Assembly (NCBI GenBank): GCA_959606705.1
Contig: CAUHLX010000045.1
Location: 1-12,240 of the forward strand
Reading direction: 5' to 3'
DNA: 12,240 bases
Source: an uncultured Bacillota bacterium
GTDB lineage: Bacteria; Bacillota; Clostridia; Peptostreptococcales; Anaerovoracaceae
The notes under the pieces were generated by a model that saw only the letters and a list, made by a program, of their open reading frames with translations, made no database searches and had not been told where the DNA came from. Shown piece by piece: positions 1-6,693 of this stretch; position 1 is the stretch's first letter, and every line of letters begins with the position of its first letter. The translations under genes and the position numbers were made by a program.

Positions 1-2
1 CC

Positions 3-914
3 AGGGAATGGTATCAAAGCTGTTTTTCCGACTCGGCTCCCCTGACCTGGGGGATTTTCGAGCCCAGCGCTCCGATCTACACCGTCCCTCTCGCAGAGCT
101 GGAACAGAAGCTGAACTTCAAATTCCCGGTGGTGCTCATGTATACCCACATGCAGCAGACCTATGATCCGAACCTCATTGGAAACGGACTGCGGACGGCC
201 TATGGCGAAGGACGCACGGTCGAACTGACTTTGCAGACCACCGGCGCCACGGCAGACGGCGGCAACATGGTCTACGACGTGCTGAACGGAGAATACGACG
301 GCTTCCTGAAAGCTCTGGCCGCGGATGTGGCAAGCTTCGGGCATCCGGTGCTGTTCCGCCTGGGAAACGAGATGAACGGAGACTGGTGCCCCTATTCCTC
401 CTACAACACGTCCCGAGACACCTCGATCTATCTGGAATTTTATCGATATGTCCATCAGGTATTCAAGGAAGCCGGCGCTCTGGCCAATACCGTCTGGATC
501 TGGAACCCCAACGAAAAATCCTTCCCCGACTTCACCTGGAACAACGAGCTGAACTATTATCCCGGAGATGAATACGTGGATGTGGTGGGCTTGACCGGTT
601 ACAACACCGGCACCTATTATTCCGGCGAAACCTGGCGCAGCTTCGGACAGATTTACGATCCCCTTTACAATCGGATGGCAGCCCGTTCGGAGAAGCCCTT
701 GATGATCACCGAATTCGCTTCCAGCTCCGTAGGCGGAGACAAGGCGGCCTGGGTCCGTGATCTGTTTCAGCGCCTGCCCTCTTATCCTAAAATAAAAATG
801 GCCATCTGGTGGGATGGCCGTGATCTTGCCGCCAACGGTGAGATTGCGCGGCCGTATTTCATCGATCAGCCGGAAGAGCTGATTCAGATCTTCCGGGAAC
901 AGCTGAGCCGGTAA
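3..914 (+). CDS. GH26-family glycoside hydrolase (mannanase-like), 5' end cut by window edge
   Basis: The reading frame is open from the left edge, so start and any signal peptide lie outside; 303 residues are visible, beginning REWYQSCFSD. A GTG at 129 could be mistaken for a start, but the residues before it (including WGIFEPSAP) read as real protein. GH26 enzymes are retaining endo-hydrolases, mostly beta-mannanases, with an (alpha/beta)8 barrel and two catalytic Glu. Both are visible: the acid/base in FRLGNEMNGDW (Glu at 369-371, visible residue 123) and the nucleophile in MITEFASS (Glu at 711-713, visible residue 237). Aromatic segments WIWNPNE and MAIWWDG would line the sugar cleft. The substrate cannot be read; beta-mannan or an exopolysaccharide is possible. 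It ends 21 nt before the convergent acyltransferase and has its own terminator. Confidence 0.85.
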   Translation, partial: REWYQSCFSDSAPLTWGIFEPSAPIYTVPLAELEQKLNFKFPVVLMYTHMQQTYDPNLIGNGLRTAYGEGRTVELTLQTTGATADGGNMVYDVLNGEYDGFLKALAADVASFGHPVLFRLGNEMNGDWCPYSSYNTSRDTSIYLEFYRYVHQVFKEAGALANTVWIWNPNEKSFPDFTWNNELNYYPGDEYVDVVGLTGYNTGTYYSGETWRSFGQIYDPLYNRMAARSEKPLMITEFASSSVGGDKAAWVRDLFQRLPSYPKIKMAIWWDGRDLAANGEIARPYFIDQPEELIQIFREQLSR

Positions 915-918
915 CCGC

Positions 919-960
919 CGAAGGCGTCCCCAGCTTCAACGAGGGGACGCCTTCGTTTTA
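919..960 (+). terminator. Rho-independent terminator of the GH26 gene
   Basis: A perfect 13-bp stem (919-931 with 943-955) closes an 11-nt loop and is followed by TTTTA, four bases after the GH26 stop codon. The T tract is only on the plus-strand side, so it serves the rightward gene. The minus-strand acyltransferase stop codon (936-938) sits in the loop, and its last codons form the right arm. Confidence 0.85.
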
Positions 961-2000
961 TGGAAGAGAGCCGTCCATCGCTGCCGCAGCCTCGCTTTGA
1001 CACTTTGATAGAGGATCGACAGCGGAATCACCGTCAGATAGATCAAAAGCAGCTCCGCGGCCATGAGCTTGAGAACCCCCACAATCCCGTAATCCGGCGC
1101 GTGGTGGTCCACGATCAGAATGCAGAACGGATGCGCCAAGTAGATGTAATAAGAGGACCCGCTGAGCTTTTTCCAAAGCAGGGGAAGCAATCCGGCCCCC
1201 GCCAGCAAATCGGCGGCCAAATAGTAGACCATGATCCCCAGACTGCAAAAAATCAGATAAATGTAGAGGTCCCATCCCGCCAGCACCGTTTGTCCCAAAA
1301 TCTGACCGGCATAATATTTCCAGCTATAGAGCAGGCCCGCTCCGAGGAAGCAGGGAAACAGCGCCCATTTCCAGGGGGAACGCAGGAGGCCGCGCGCCTT
1401 CTCCGGGTCCTTTCCGAAGTAACAGCCCAGCAGGAAATAGAACAGGTAGATAAACAGGCTGCGATCGGTCTGTCCTTCCGGTACGATGCGGATCGCCGCC
1501 AGATTGATCAGCAGAGCCAGCGGCAGAACCACCTTCCCGGGCAATTTTTTCACGATCCGAACAAAGAGAAAGAACAAGAGATAAAATTTCACGATCAGGA
1601 CCACAAAGTACAGATGATACATCATGTCCCCATCCCAAGCCCTCTCAAAGAAATTAGGCCAGGAGGCCTTCCACCCTTCCAGGAGGTCCCATCCGCGGTA
1701 GATGTAATATCGATAGTAAACCACGCACCAAACCAGGTACGGAATCAGAATTTTAGTAAAGCGGCGAAGGAGAAACTGACCGTAGTGAAACGGCTTTTCC
1801 CGATAGGAATAGCTCAACGCCATGCCGCTGGCAAAGATGAACATGGGCACCGCCGGCAGTGCGAAGCGGTTTAAAAGAATCAGCAGTGGCAGAGCCGGCC
1901 CTTCCGTCAGCGAAACGATGGGCGCAGCGGTGGTGTGAATGAAGATCACCAGAATCGCACCCAGTGCTCTGTAATAATCCAATGTGTCCAGTCTTTTCAT
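936..2000 (-). CDS. Membrane acyltransferase, acyltransferase 3 family (OafA/YfiQ-like)
   Basis: A 354-residue, very hydrophobic protein with about ten predicted membrane helices. The family transfers acyl groups, often acetyl, to cell-surface glycans from the membrane. The N-terminus MKRLDTLDYYRALGAI followed by FIHTTAAP carries the family's conserved Arg (R11) and His (H22) in helix 1. FASGMALSYSYR after helix 2 and SSYYIYLAHPFCILI near the C-terminus are also typical. The start at 2000 is preceded by a strong purine-rich ribosome binding site (AAGGAGAAGGAA, 2004-2015). The frame stays open to an ATG at 2060, but that start would lie inside the promoter. Transcription is divergent from citrate synthase. 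The acceptor glycan is unknown; the convergent GH26 gene hints at polysaccharide biology but is a separate unit. Confidence 0.85.
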   Translation of the reverse strand: MKRLDTLDYYRALGAILVIFIHTTAAPIVSLTEGPALPLLILLNRFALPAVPMFIFASGMALSYSYREKPFHYGQFLLRRFTKILIPYLVWCVVYYRYYIYRGWDLLEGWKASWPNFFERAWDGDMMYHLYFVVLIVKFYLLFFLFVRIVKKLPGKVVLPLALLINLAAIRIVPEGQTDRSLFIYLFYFLLGCYFGKDPEKARGLLRSPWKWALFPCFLGAGLLYSWKYYAGQILGQTVLAGWDLYIYLIFCSLGIMVYYLAADLLAGAGLLPLLWKKLSGSSYYIYLAHPFCILIVDHHAPDYGIVGVLKLMAAELLLIYLTVIPLSILYQSVKARLRQRWTALFHKTKASPR

Positions 2001-2031
2001 CCGTTCCTTCTCCTTGGTGGTTTTCTTCCCT

Positions 2032-2060
2032 ATTATAATCTGCCCCCCGCAAAAATTCAA
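2032..2060 (-). promoter_or_regulatory. Sigma-A-type promoter of the acyltransferase gene
   Basis: Read on the minus strand, TTGAAT (2060-2055) is followed by a 17-nt spacer and a perfect TATAAT (2037-2032). The -10 lies about 30 nt upstream of the start codon at 2000. This rules out translation from the upstream ATG at 2060. Confidence 0.75.
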
Positions 2061-2103
2061 TCAAAATACGCTCCGACGCCCCTTTTCCCGGTGTTCTTCC
2101 CAG

Positions 2104-2132
2104 TTGTACGCGGATGCCGATTGTGGTATACT
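2104..2132 (+). promoter_or_regulatory. Sigma-A-type promoter of the citrate synthase gene, extended -10
   Basis: TTGTAC (2104-2109), a 17-nt spacer, then TATACT (2127-2132) preceded by TGG, which supplies the TGn extended -10 element. Predicted transcription starts near 2139, giving a leader of about 30 nt. The -35 is only a partial match (3 of 6), so the extended -10 is the main support. Confidence 0.6.
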
Positions 2133-2170
2133 CTAGTCTAATAGTGAATGAGTGAATAGGAGGGGTCGGC

Positions 2171-3577
2171 TTGGATCGCGAGGATACGAAGGTAAAGCTG
2201 AAAAAGCTGCATGATATCCATCAATTAGAACAGAGGTTTATTGGTTCGATGTCCGAAAGGCTAACGGACAACAATACCATCGACAGTAAATACTACGGTC
2301 TCTACGACGTGAAACGCGGCCTGCGGGACGCCAACGGTGCCGGCGTGGTGGTGGGCTTGACGAAAATCGGCGATGTGGTAGGCTATGAAGTCAACGACAA
2401 GGATGAAAAGCTCCCGGTGCCCGGCAAGCTGTACTATCGCGGGATCGACGTAGAGGACATCGTCCGCAGCTGTCTGGCGGAAAATCGATTCGGCTACGAG
2501 GAAACCAGTTACCTCCTGCTGTTTGGCGAACTGCCCACAAAGCGGCAGCTGTGGGATTACCAGGAGCTTCTAGCCGCCAAGCGCGAGCTGCCTTCCGGAT
2601 TTGCCCGGGACATGATCATGGTAGCTCCCAGCCGCAGTATTATGAATAAGCTGGCTCGAAGCGTGCTGGCCTTGTATTCTTACGATCCGGAGCCGGACGA
2701 CCTTTCCGTGGGAAATGTCCTGCGGCAGTCCGTCAATCTGATCGGCTTTTTCCCCACGCTGATCGCTTACGCCTTCCAGGCAAAGCGTTCCTTCTTCGAC
2801 GGAGAAAGCCTGCACCTGCATTATCCTCAGGCCGACAAAAGCACCGCGGAAAATATTCTCCGCATGCTGCGGCCCACCGGGGAGTATTCCGAGCTGGAAG
2901 CCAAGCTTCTGGATCTCTGCATGATCCTCCACGCCGAACACGGCGGCGGCAACAACTCCGCCTTCACCACCCATCTGGTCACCTCTACGGGAACGGACAC
3001 CTATTCCGCCATCGCGGCGGCCGTGGGTTCGCTGAAAGGACCCAAGCACGGCGGCGCCAACCTGGAGGTTCTGCACATGATCAGCGATATCAAAGCGCAT
3101 GTGAAAGACATCACCGATGAAAGAGAATTGGAACAGTATTTGATCAAAATACTAAAGGGGCAGGCCAACGACGGCAGCGGACTGATCTACGGACTGGGCC
3201 ACGCGGTCTATACCATCTCCGATCCCCGCGCCACCCTCTTGAAAGGAATGGCGAAGGAGCTGGCCGAGGATAAAGGACTGATGGACGATTTCATGCTCTA
3301 CGACTATATCGAGCACAACGCGCCCCGTCTGTTCGCGGAGATCAAGGGGGTCGACAAGCCCATGCCGGCCAACGTGGACCTGTATTCCGGCTTCGTTTAC
3401 AACGCGCTGAATATCCCCGTGGATATCGCCACGCCGCTGTTCGCCGCTTCCCGGATTTCCGGCTGGTGCGCCCACCGCATCGAGGAGCTGGTGGCCGGCG
3501 GACGAATCATGCGCCCGGCCTATCAGACCGTTCAGCCGCTGCGTCCTTACGTTCCCATCGACCGGCGGGACGAATGA
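2171..3577 (+). CDS. gltA: Citrate synthase (clostridial-type citrate/2-methylcitrate synthase)
   Basis: A 468-residue citrate synthase, condensing acetyl-CoA and oxaloacetate to citrate in the cytoplasm. The expected catalytic triad is present: His257 in HAEHGGGN, His344 in YGLGHAVY and Asp403 in NVDLYSGF. LYYRGIDVEDIV, GPKHGGAN and ASRISGWCAHRIEE are further family landmarks. The start is TTG at 2171, five bases after AGGAGGGG (2158-2165); the next internal Met is residue 27, with no comparable binding site. The first ~85 residues, including YYGLYDVKRGLRDANG, lengthen it relative to ~370-residue bacterial forms; I recall a similar block in clostridial enzymes. Some relatives accept propionyl-CoA (2-methylcitrate synthase) and sequence alone does not decide this. 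No aconitase or isocitrate dehydrogenase gene is next to it. Confidence 0.93.
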   Translation: MDREDTKVKLKKLHDIHQLEQRFIGSMSERLTDNNTIDSKYYGLYDVKRGLRDANGAGVVVGLTKIGDVVGYEVNDKDEKLPVPGKLYYRGIDVEDIVRSCLAENRFGYEETSYLLLFGELPTKRQLWDYQELLAAKRELPSGFARDMIMVAPSRSIMNKLARSVLALYSYDPEPDDLSVGNVLRQSVNLIGFFPTLIAYAFQAKRSFFDGESLHLHYPQADKSTAENILRMLRPTGEYSELEAKLLDLCMILHAEHGGGNNSAFTTHLVTSTGTDTYSAIAAAVGSLKGPKHGGANLEVLHMISDIKAHVKDITDERELEQYLIKILKGQANDGSGLIYGLGHAVYTISDPRATLLKGMAKELAEDKGLMDDFMLYDYIEHNAPRLFAEIKGVDKPMPANVDLYSGFVYNALNIPVDIATPLFAASRISGWCAHRIEELVAGGRIMRPAYQTVQPLRPYVPIDRRDE

Positions 3578-3633
3578 CATCGTGAGAAACGCCGACGGAC
3601 GAACCCGTGCCGCCGCCTACTGCGAAACCGTAA

Positions 3634-3677
3634 AAAATCCGCGCGGTGCCATCAGGCACATCCATCGCGCGGATTTT
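3634..3677. terminator. Bidirectional terminator between citrate synthase and the XRE regulator
   Basis: A 12-bp perfect stem pairs AAAATCCGCGCG (3634-3645) with CGCGCGGATTTT (3666-3677). Within its 20-nt loop a second 5-bp stem (GTGCC 3646-3650 with GGCAC 3655-3659, loop ATCA) makes a stacked structure. The minus-strand side ends in six T, the plus-strand side in four, so it should stop the leftward regulator transcript at least as well as citrate synthase. Apart from this hairpin I see nothing in 3578-3713. Confidence 0.75.
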
Positions 3678-3713
3678 AAAATGTAAACGACTATTACCTT
3701 TTTCTCGAAACGC

Positions 3714-4250
3714 TCAATTATGATTCTGGTGGGACAGCTCCATGTAATAATGACTGAGACGCTCCGCCACCTGATTTAAAAACAGGAGCCCCTCTGTCTT
3801 CAGCCCGTGATTGGCGTAAACCCCAAGATCCGAATACTCGATGGATTTCTTCACCAGTCCGGCTACCTCTTGGAATTCTCCCTGTTCCGCTCGCTGCTTG
3901 GCCAGCTCCAAATATGCCCTGCCCAAGAGCGCCTTGAACTCGTCGGCCAGCTCCCCCGGATAACTTCCGTCCATTTCGATCAGCGCTTCATATTCCGCCC
4001 GTATCAACAGGCCCTTGGCCTCCGCCAGACGCGACAAGGCATCCTCCGACCGTTCCCCGATCAGCTGGTCCATGGGGATGTCCAGCACGCCGGCCAGATA
4101 TTCCAGGGTCTTGATCGAAGGCGTAGCGGTGCCGCTTTCGATCTGACTCAGCATATTTCTGGTGATAAAACCGCCGACCACATCGCTTTGAGTCATCTTC
4201 TTTGCCAAGCGGGCTTCTTTTATTCGCTTTCCCAGTGTCACGGAATCCAT
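3714..4250 (-). CDS. XRE-family transcriptional regulator with helical C-terminal domain
   Basis: A 178-residue DNA-binding protein. Residues 6-64 are a Cro/CI-type helix-turn-helix: GKRIKEARLAKKMTQSDVV, then the probable recognition helix TRNMLSQIESG, then TPSIKTLEYLAGVLDIP. The rest (about 68-178) is predicted all-helical and resembles TPR-like sensor domains attached to such regulators (for example AYLELAKQRAEQGEFQEVAGLV). The ligand is unknown. The start at 4250 follows GAGGAAAG with good spacing. It is divergent from the NfeD-flotillin operon, and its own promoter carries a dyad nearly identical to the one in the operon promoter. I infer that it represses itself and that operon, but a positive role is not excluded. 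Confidence 0.85.
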   Translation of the reverse strand: MDSVTLGKRIKEARLAKKMTQSDVVGGFITRNMLSQIESGTATPSIKTLEYLAGVLDIPMDQLIGERSEDALSRLAEAKGLLIRAEYEALIEMDGSYPGELADEFKALLGRAYLELAKQRAEQGEFQEVAGLVKKSIEYSDLGVYANHGLKTEGLLFLNQVAERLSHYYMELSHQNHN

Positions 4251-4267
4251 AGGCTTTCCTCGTCGAT

Positions 4268-4282
4268 GTAAATATAATTTAC
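4268..4282. promoter_or_regulatory. Operator-like dyad A in the regulator's own promoter
   Basis: GTAAATATAATTTAC is a 15-bp dyad with GTAAA/TTTAC half-sites around 5 nt. It begins 4 nt downstream of the minus-strand -10 box and covers the predicted transcription start. It differs from dyad B (4388-4402) only at two centre positions. Confidence 0.65.
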
Positions 4283-4286
4283 CTTT

Positions 4287-4315
4287 ATTGTATCAGAGGA
4301 ATCTTCAGTGCACAA
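4287..4315 (-). promoter_or_regulatory. Promoter of the XRE regulator gene, extended -10
   Basis: Read on the minus strand: TTGTGC (4315-4310), 17-nt spacer, TACAAT (4292-4287), with TGA directly before it as an extended -10. Transcription should start near 4280, inside dyad A, about 30 nt before the start codon. Confidence 0.65.
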
Positions 4316-4350
4316 CCGGTTTTTCAACTTTTTTATTTATTTTTTCGGTC

Positions 4351-4376
4351 CCAGTTGACAGTCCATTGCCAACTGG
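4351..4376. promoter_or_regulatory. Second dyad, spanning the -35 and spacer of the nfeD promoter
   Basis: CCAGTTGACA (4351-4360) and TGCCAACTGG (4367-4376) are inverted copies matching at 9 of 10 positions around a 6-nt centre. The left arm contains the -35 hexamer and the right arm ends one base before the -10. Its sequence is unrelated to dyads A and B, so it may bind a different protein. Confidence 0.5.
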
Positions 4377-4383
4377 ATATAAT
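4355..4383 (+). promoter_or_regulatory. Consensus sigma-A promoter of the nfeD-flotillin operon
   Basis: TTGACA (4355-4360), a 17-nt spacer, then TATAAT (4378-4383): a full match to the housekeeping consensus. Such a strong promoter usually needs a repressor, which fits the dyads over and just after it. Transcription should start near 4390, inside dyad B, leaving a leader of about 56 nt. Confidence 0.88.
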
Positions 4384-4387
4384 CTAG

Positions 4388-4402
4388 GTAAACATGATTT
4401 AC
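4388..4402. promoter_or_regulatory. Operator-like dyad B in the nfeD promoter
   Basis: GTAAACATGATTTAC, with the same GTAAA-N5-TTTAC half-sites as dyad A. It begins 4 nt after the -10 and covers the predicted transcription start, matching the geometry of dyad A at the divergent promoter. Confidence 0.65.
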
Positions 4403-4445
4403 TTTTATTGCTCAGACCATGGTCCCAATTGAAAGGAGGGGAGTT

Positions 4446-5135
4446 ATGATTGACTGGTGGAACGGACTGGATCAATTGATGAAGGTCCTGTACTGCATTG
4501 CGATTCCCGCCACTCTGGTGTTTGTCATTCAGACGGTTCTTTCCATGCTCAGCGGCATGAGCGCCGACGTGGGAGTCGATGTCAGTGACACATCCGGCCT
4601 GGACATGGGCGGAACGGATGTGGGAGGCGATCTCAATTATGACGGAGGCTCTGATTTGGGCGAATTGTCCGACGGCAACCTGGGAGACGCCAAAGCGTTC
4701 ACGGACGGAGGCAATCCCGCGGACTTTTCACAGCTCCGTCTGTTTACCCTCCAAGGCGTCGTGGCCTTCTTCACCGTCTTTGGCTGGACGGCCATCCTCA
4801 CCATTAACGGCGGGGTCTCGGAATTGATCGGCACGCTGCTGGGTCTGGCGCTGGGATTCATCGCTATGATTTTAGTAGCAAAGCTCATTCGATTTTCCAC
4901 CAAGCTGGCGGAAAATGGTACCATGGATTTGCGGAACGCCATCGGCGAAACCGGATCTGTCTACATCCCGCTCCCTCCTTCCGGACAAGGGGAGGGAAAG
5001 ATTACGCTGTACCTGCAGGGCAGCTATTCGGAATGTACCGCGGCCAACGCCGGCGACCAGCCCCTGCCCACCGGAACCTCGGTCCGAGTGGTGGACCTCC
5101 GAAACGGAATTTTGATCGTGGAGGCAGACCATTGA
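4446..5135 (+). CDS. NfeD-like membrane protein with C-terminal OB-fold (YuaF-like)
   Basis: A 229-residue membrane protein of the NfeD group, whose short members pair with flotillins, as YuaF does with YuaG/FloT in Bacillus subtilis. Helix 1 is about residues 13-35 and helices 2 and 3 about 100-121 (FTLQGVVAFFTVFGWTAIL) and 127-149. Residues 158-229 (GETGSVYIPLPPSGQGEG to NGILIVEAD) fit the small OB-fold that ends these proteins. Between helices 1 and 2 is a roughly 60-residue loop (37-96) with twelve Asp, many Gly and one Lys. No ClpP-like serine protease domain is present. The start at 4446 has AGGAGG (4434-4439) six bases upstream; an in-frame ATG at 4419 lacks one. Flotillin follows after 52 nt, in the same operon. 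Confidence 0.85.
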   Translation: MIDWWNGLDQLMKVLYCIAIPATLVFVIQTVLSMLSGMSADVGVDVSDTSGLDMGGTDVGGDLNYDGGSDLGELSDGNLGDAKAFTDGGNPADFSQLRLFTLQGVVAFFTVFGWTAILTINGGVSELIGTLLGLALGFIAMILVAKLIRFSTKLAENGTMDLRNAIGETGSVYIPLPPSGQGEGKITLYLQGSYSECTAANAGDQPLPTGTSVRVVDLRNGILIVEADH

Positions 5136-5187
5136 ACCGATTCCTTCCGTATTTCCCAACATTCTTATTTTAAAGGAGAACAAAACT

Positions 5188-6672
5188 ATGGGTATTGGAA
5201 TTTTAGCTGCAATCTGTATTTTAGTCATCGTACTTCTGGCCGCCCTCCTTGCGATCCTGTCACGTTATCGGAAGTGTCCCTCCGATAAGGTCCTGGTCAT
5301 TTACGGTAAGGTAGGTTCCGATAAAAACGGACAGACCAAAAGCGCAAAATGCATCCACGGCGGCGCCGCCTTTATCATTCCGGTGCTGCAGTCTTATCAG
5401 TACCTGGATCTGACGCCGATTTCCATCAACGTCGATTTGAAATCCGCGCTGTCCAAGCAGAATATCCGAGTGGATGTTCCTTCCCGATTCACCGTAGGCA
5501 TTTCCACCGAACCGGGAATCATGCAAAACGCGGCCGAACGCCTATTGGGCCTGCAGCTCAGCGAGATTCAGGAGCTGGCAAAGGACATCATCTTCGGTCA
5601 GCTGCGTCTGGTCATCGCCACGATGGACATCGAAGAAATCAATACCGACCGGGACAAGTTCCTGGTTGCGGTCTCCAACAACGTGGAGATTGAGCTGAAG
5701 AAGATCGGTCTGCGCCTGATCAACGTCAACGTCACGGACATCAACGACGAATCCGGATACATCGAGGCGCTGGGCAAGGAAGCCGCCGCGAAGGCCATCA
5801 ACGATGCGAAGAAGAGCGTCGCGGAGAAAAACCGCGATGGTGAAATCGGTCAGGCCAACGCGCACAGAGATCAGCGAATCAACGTAGCCGCCGCGGACGC
5901 GGACGCCATCAACGGCGAAAATACGGCCAAAATCGAAGTGGCTCAATCCGAGGCCAACCGTCGTCAGAAGGAAGCGGAAGCCCTCCGTCTGGCCACCGCC
6001 GCCGAAGCGGTCCAGTCCGCCAAGGCCAAGCAGGAAGCCTACATCGCTCAGCAGGAAGCGGAACAAACTCGTGCCCAGCTGGAGAAAGCAACCCAGCAGG
6101 CGGACGTCATCGTAACCGCTCAAATCAAAAAAGAGCAGGCGGAAATCGACGCCGAGGCGGAAGCCGAGGTCCTGCGCCGCAAGGCGCGCGGCGAAGCGGA
6201 CGCGATCTTCGCGAAAATGGAAGCACAGGCCAAGGGCTCTCAGGAGATCCTGGAAAAGCAGGCGGCCGGTATTCGAAGCCTGGTGGAAGCCGCCGGGTCG
6301 GATCCCAACGCGGCGGTCAAGCTGATGATTGCCGACAAACTGGAAGAGCTGACCAGAATTCAGGTAGAGGCCATCAAAAATATCAAGATCGACAAGGTTA
6401 CCGTCTGGGACGGCGGCAGTGGCGGCGAACAGGGGAAGACCGCTACGGCCGGTTTCCTGTCAGGCTTGTTGAAATCAGTGCCTCCTCTAAATGAGTTGTT
6501 CCGCCAGGCCGGTATGGAGCTGCCCGAGTTCCTGGGCCGGGAACTGCCCGAGCTCACCGTTTCCACGGCCGAGCCGGCGGCAAAAGCAGCCGAGCCCGAG
6601 TCTCCCGCAGAGGCCGCCGAGACGGAGGCAAAGGCGGCGAAAGAAGCCAAAGAGATCAAGACAGATAAATAA
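5188..6672 (+). CDS. floT: Flotillin (SPFH-domain membrane scaffold protein, YuaG/FloT-like)
   Basis: A 494-residue flotillin, close to the ~509 of B. subtilis FloT. A single N-terminal hydrophobic segment (about 3-25) anchors it, with the bulk cytoplasmic. Residues about 28-215 are the SPFH/band-7 domain (CPSDKVLVIYGKVGSD, RLLGLQLSEIQELAKDII, INVNVTDINDESGYIEALG). Residues about 215-390 are a long Glu/Ala-rich coiled coil (for example EAEAEVLRRKARGEADAIFA), the segment through which flotillins oligomerise. FLSGLLKSVPPLNELFRQAG follows a Gly-rich linker at 409. The final ~36 residues are low-complexity Ala/Glu/Lys. Bacterial flotillins organise membrane microdomains and affect fluidity and protein complexes; the partners here are unknown. 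AAAGGAG (5172-5178) precedes the ATG, and a strong terminator follows. Confidence 0.93.
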   Translation: MGIGILAAICILVIVLLAALLAILSRYRKCPSDKVLVIYGKVGSDKNGQTKSAKCIHGGAAFIIPVLQSYQYLDLTPISINVDLKSALSKQNIRVDVPSRFTVGISTEPGIMQNAAERLLGLQLSEIQELAKDIIFGQLRLVIATMDIEEINTDRDKFLVAVSNNVEIELKKIGLRLINVNVTDINDESGYIEALGKEAAAKAINDAKKSVAEKNRDGEIGQANAHRDQRINVAAADADAINGENTAKIEVAQSEANRRQKEAEALRLATAAEAVQSAKAKQEAYIAQQEAEQTRAQLEKATQQADVIVTAQIKKEQAEIDAEAEAEVLRRKARGEADAIFAKMEAQAKGSQEILEKQAAGIRSLVEAAGSDPNAAVKLMIADKLEELTRIQVEAIKNIKIDKVTVWDGGSGGEQGKTATAGFLSGLLKSVPPLNELFRQAGMELPEFLGRELPELTVSTAEPAAKAAEPESPAEAAETEAKAAKEAKEIKTDK

Positions 6673-6693
6673 GGTTCAAAAGGGGTTTCATTC

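Larger units (their letters stand above)
4268..4410. repeat. 23-nt direct repeat pair (4268-4290 and 4388-4410)
   Basis: The two 23-nt segments match at 20 positions and start exactly 120 bp apart in the same orientation. The first 15 nt of each are the operator-like dyads; the following 8 nt (CTTTATTG / TTTTATTG) are not symmetric. A looser resemblance continues for about 6 nt (TATCAGA against CTCAGA). Either the binding site is longer than the dyad or the segment was duplicated. Confidence 0.7.

Noticed and set aside
960..1874. A 304-codon open frame on the plus strand
   Set aside because: It lies opposite the acyltransferase; its Gln/Arg/His-rich product resembles no family and it lacks a ribosome binding site. 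The minus-strand frame has clear family motifs.
2001..2060. A 20-residue N-terminal extension of the acyltransferase
   Set aside because: It would be read from the promoter itself, and the ATG at 2000 has a strong binding site.
5542..6123. A 193-codon open frame antisense to flotillin
   Set aside because: A mirror of the repetitive Glu/Ala coiled-coil codons, with no plausible start or family resemblance.
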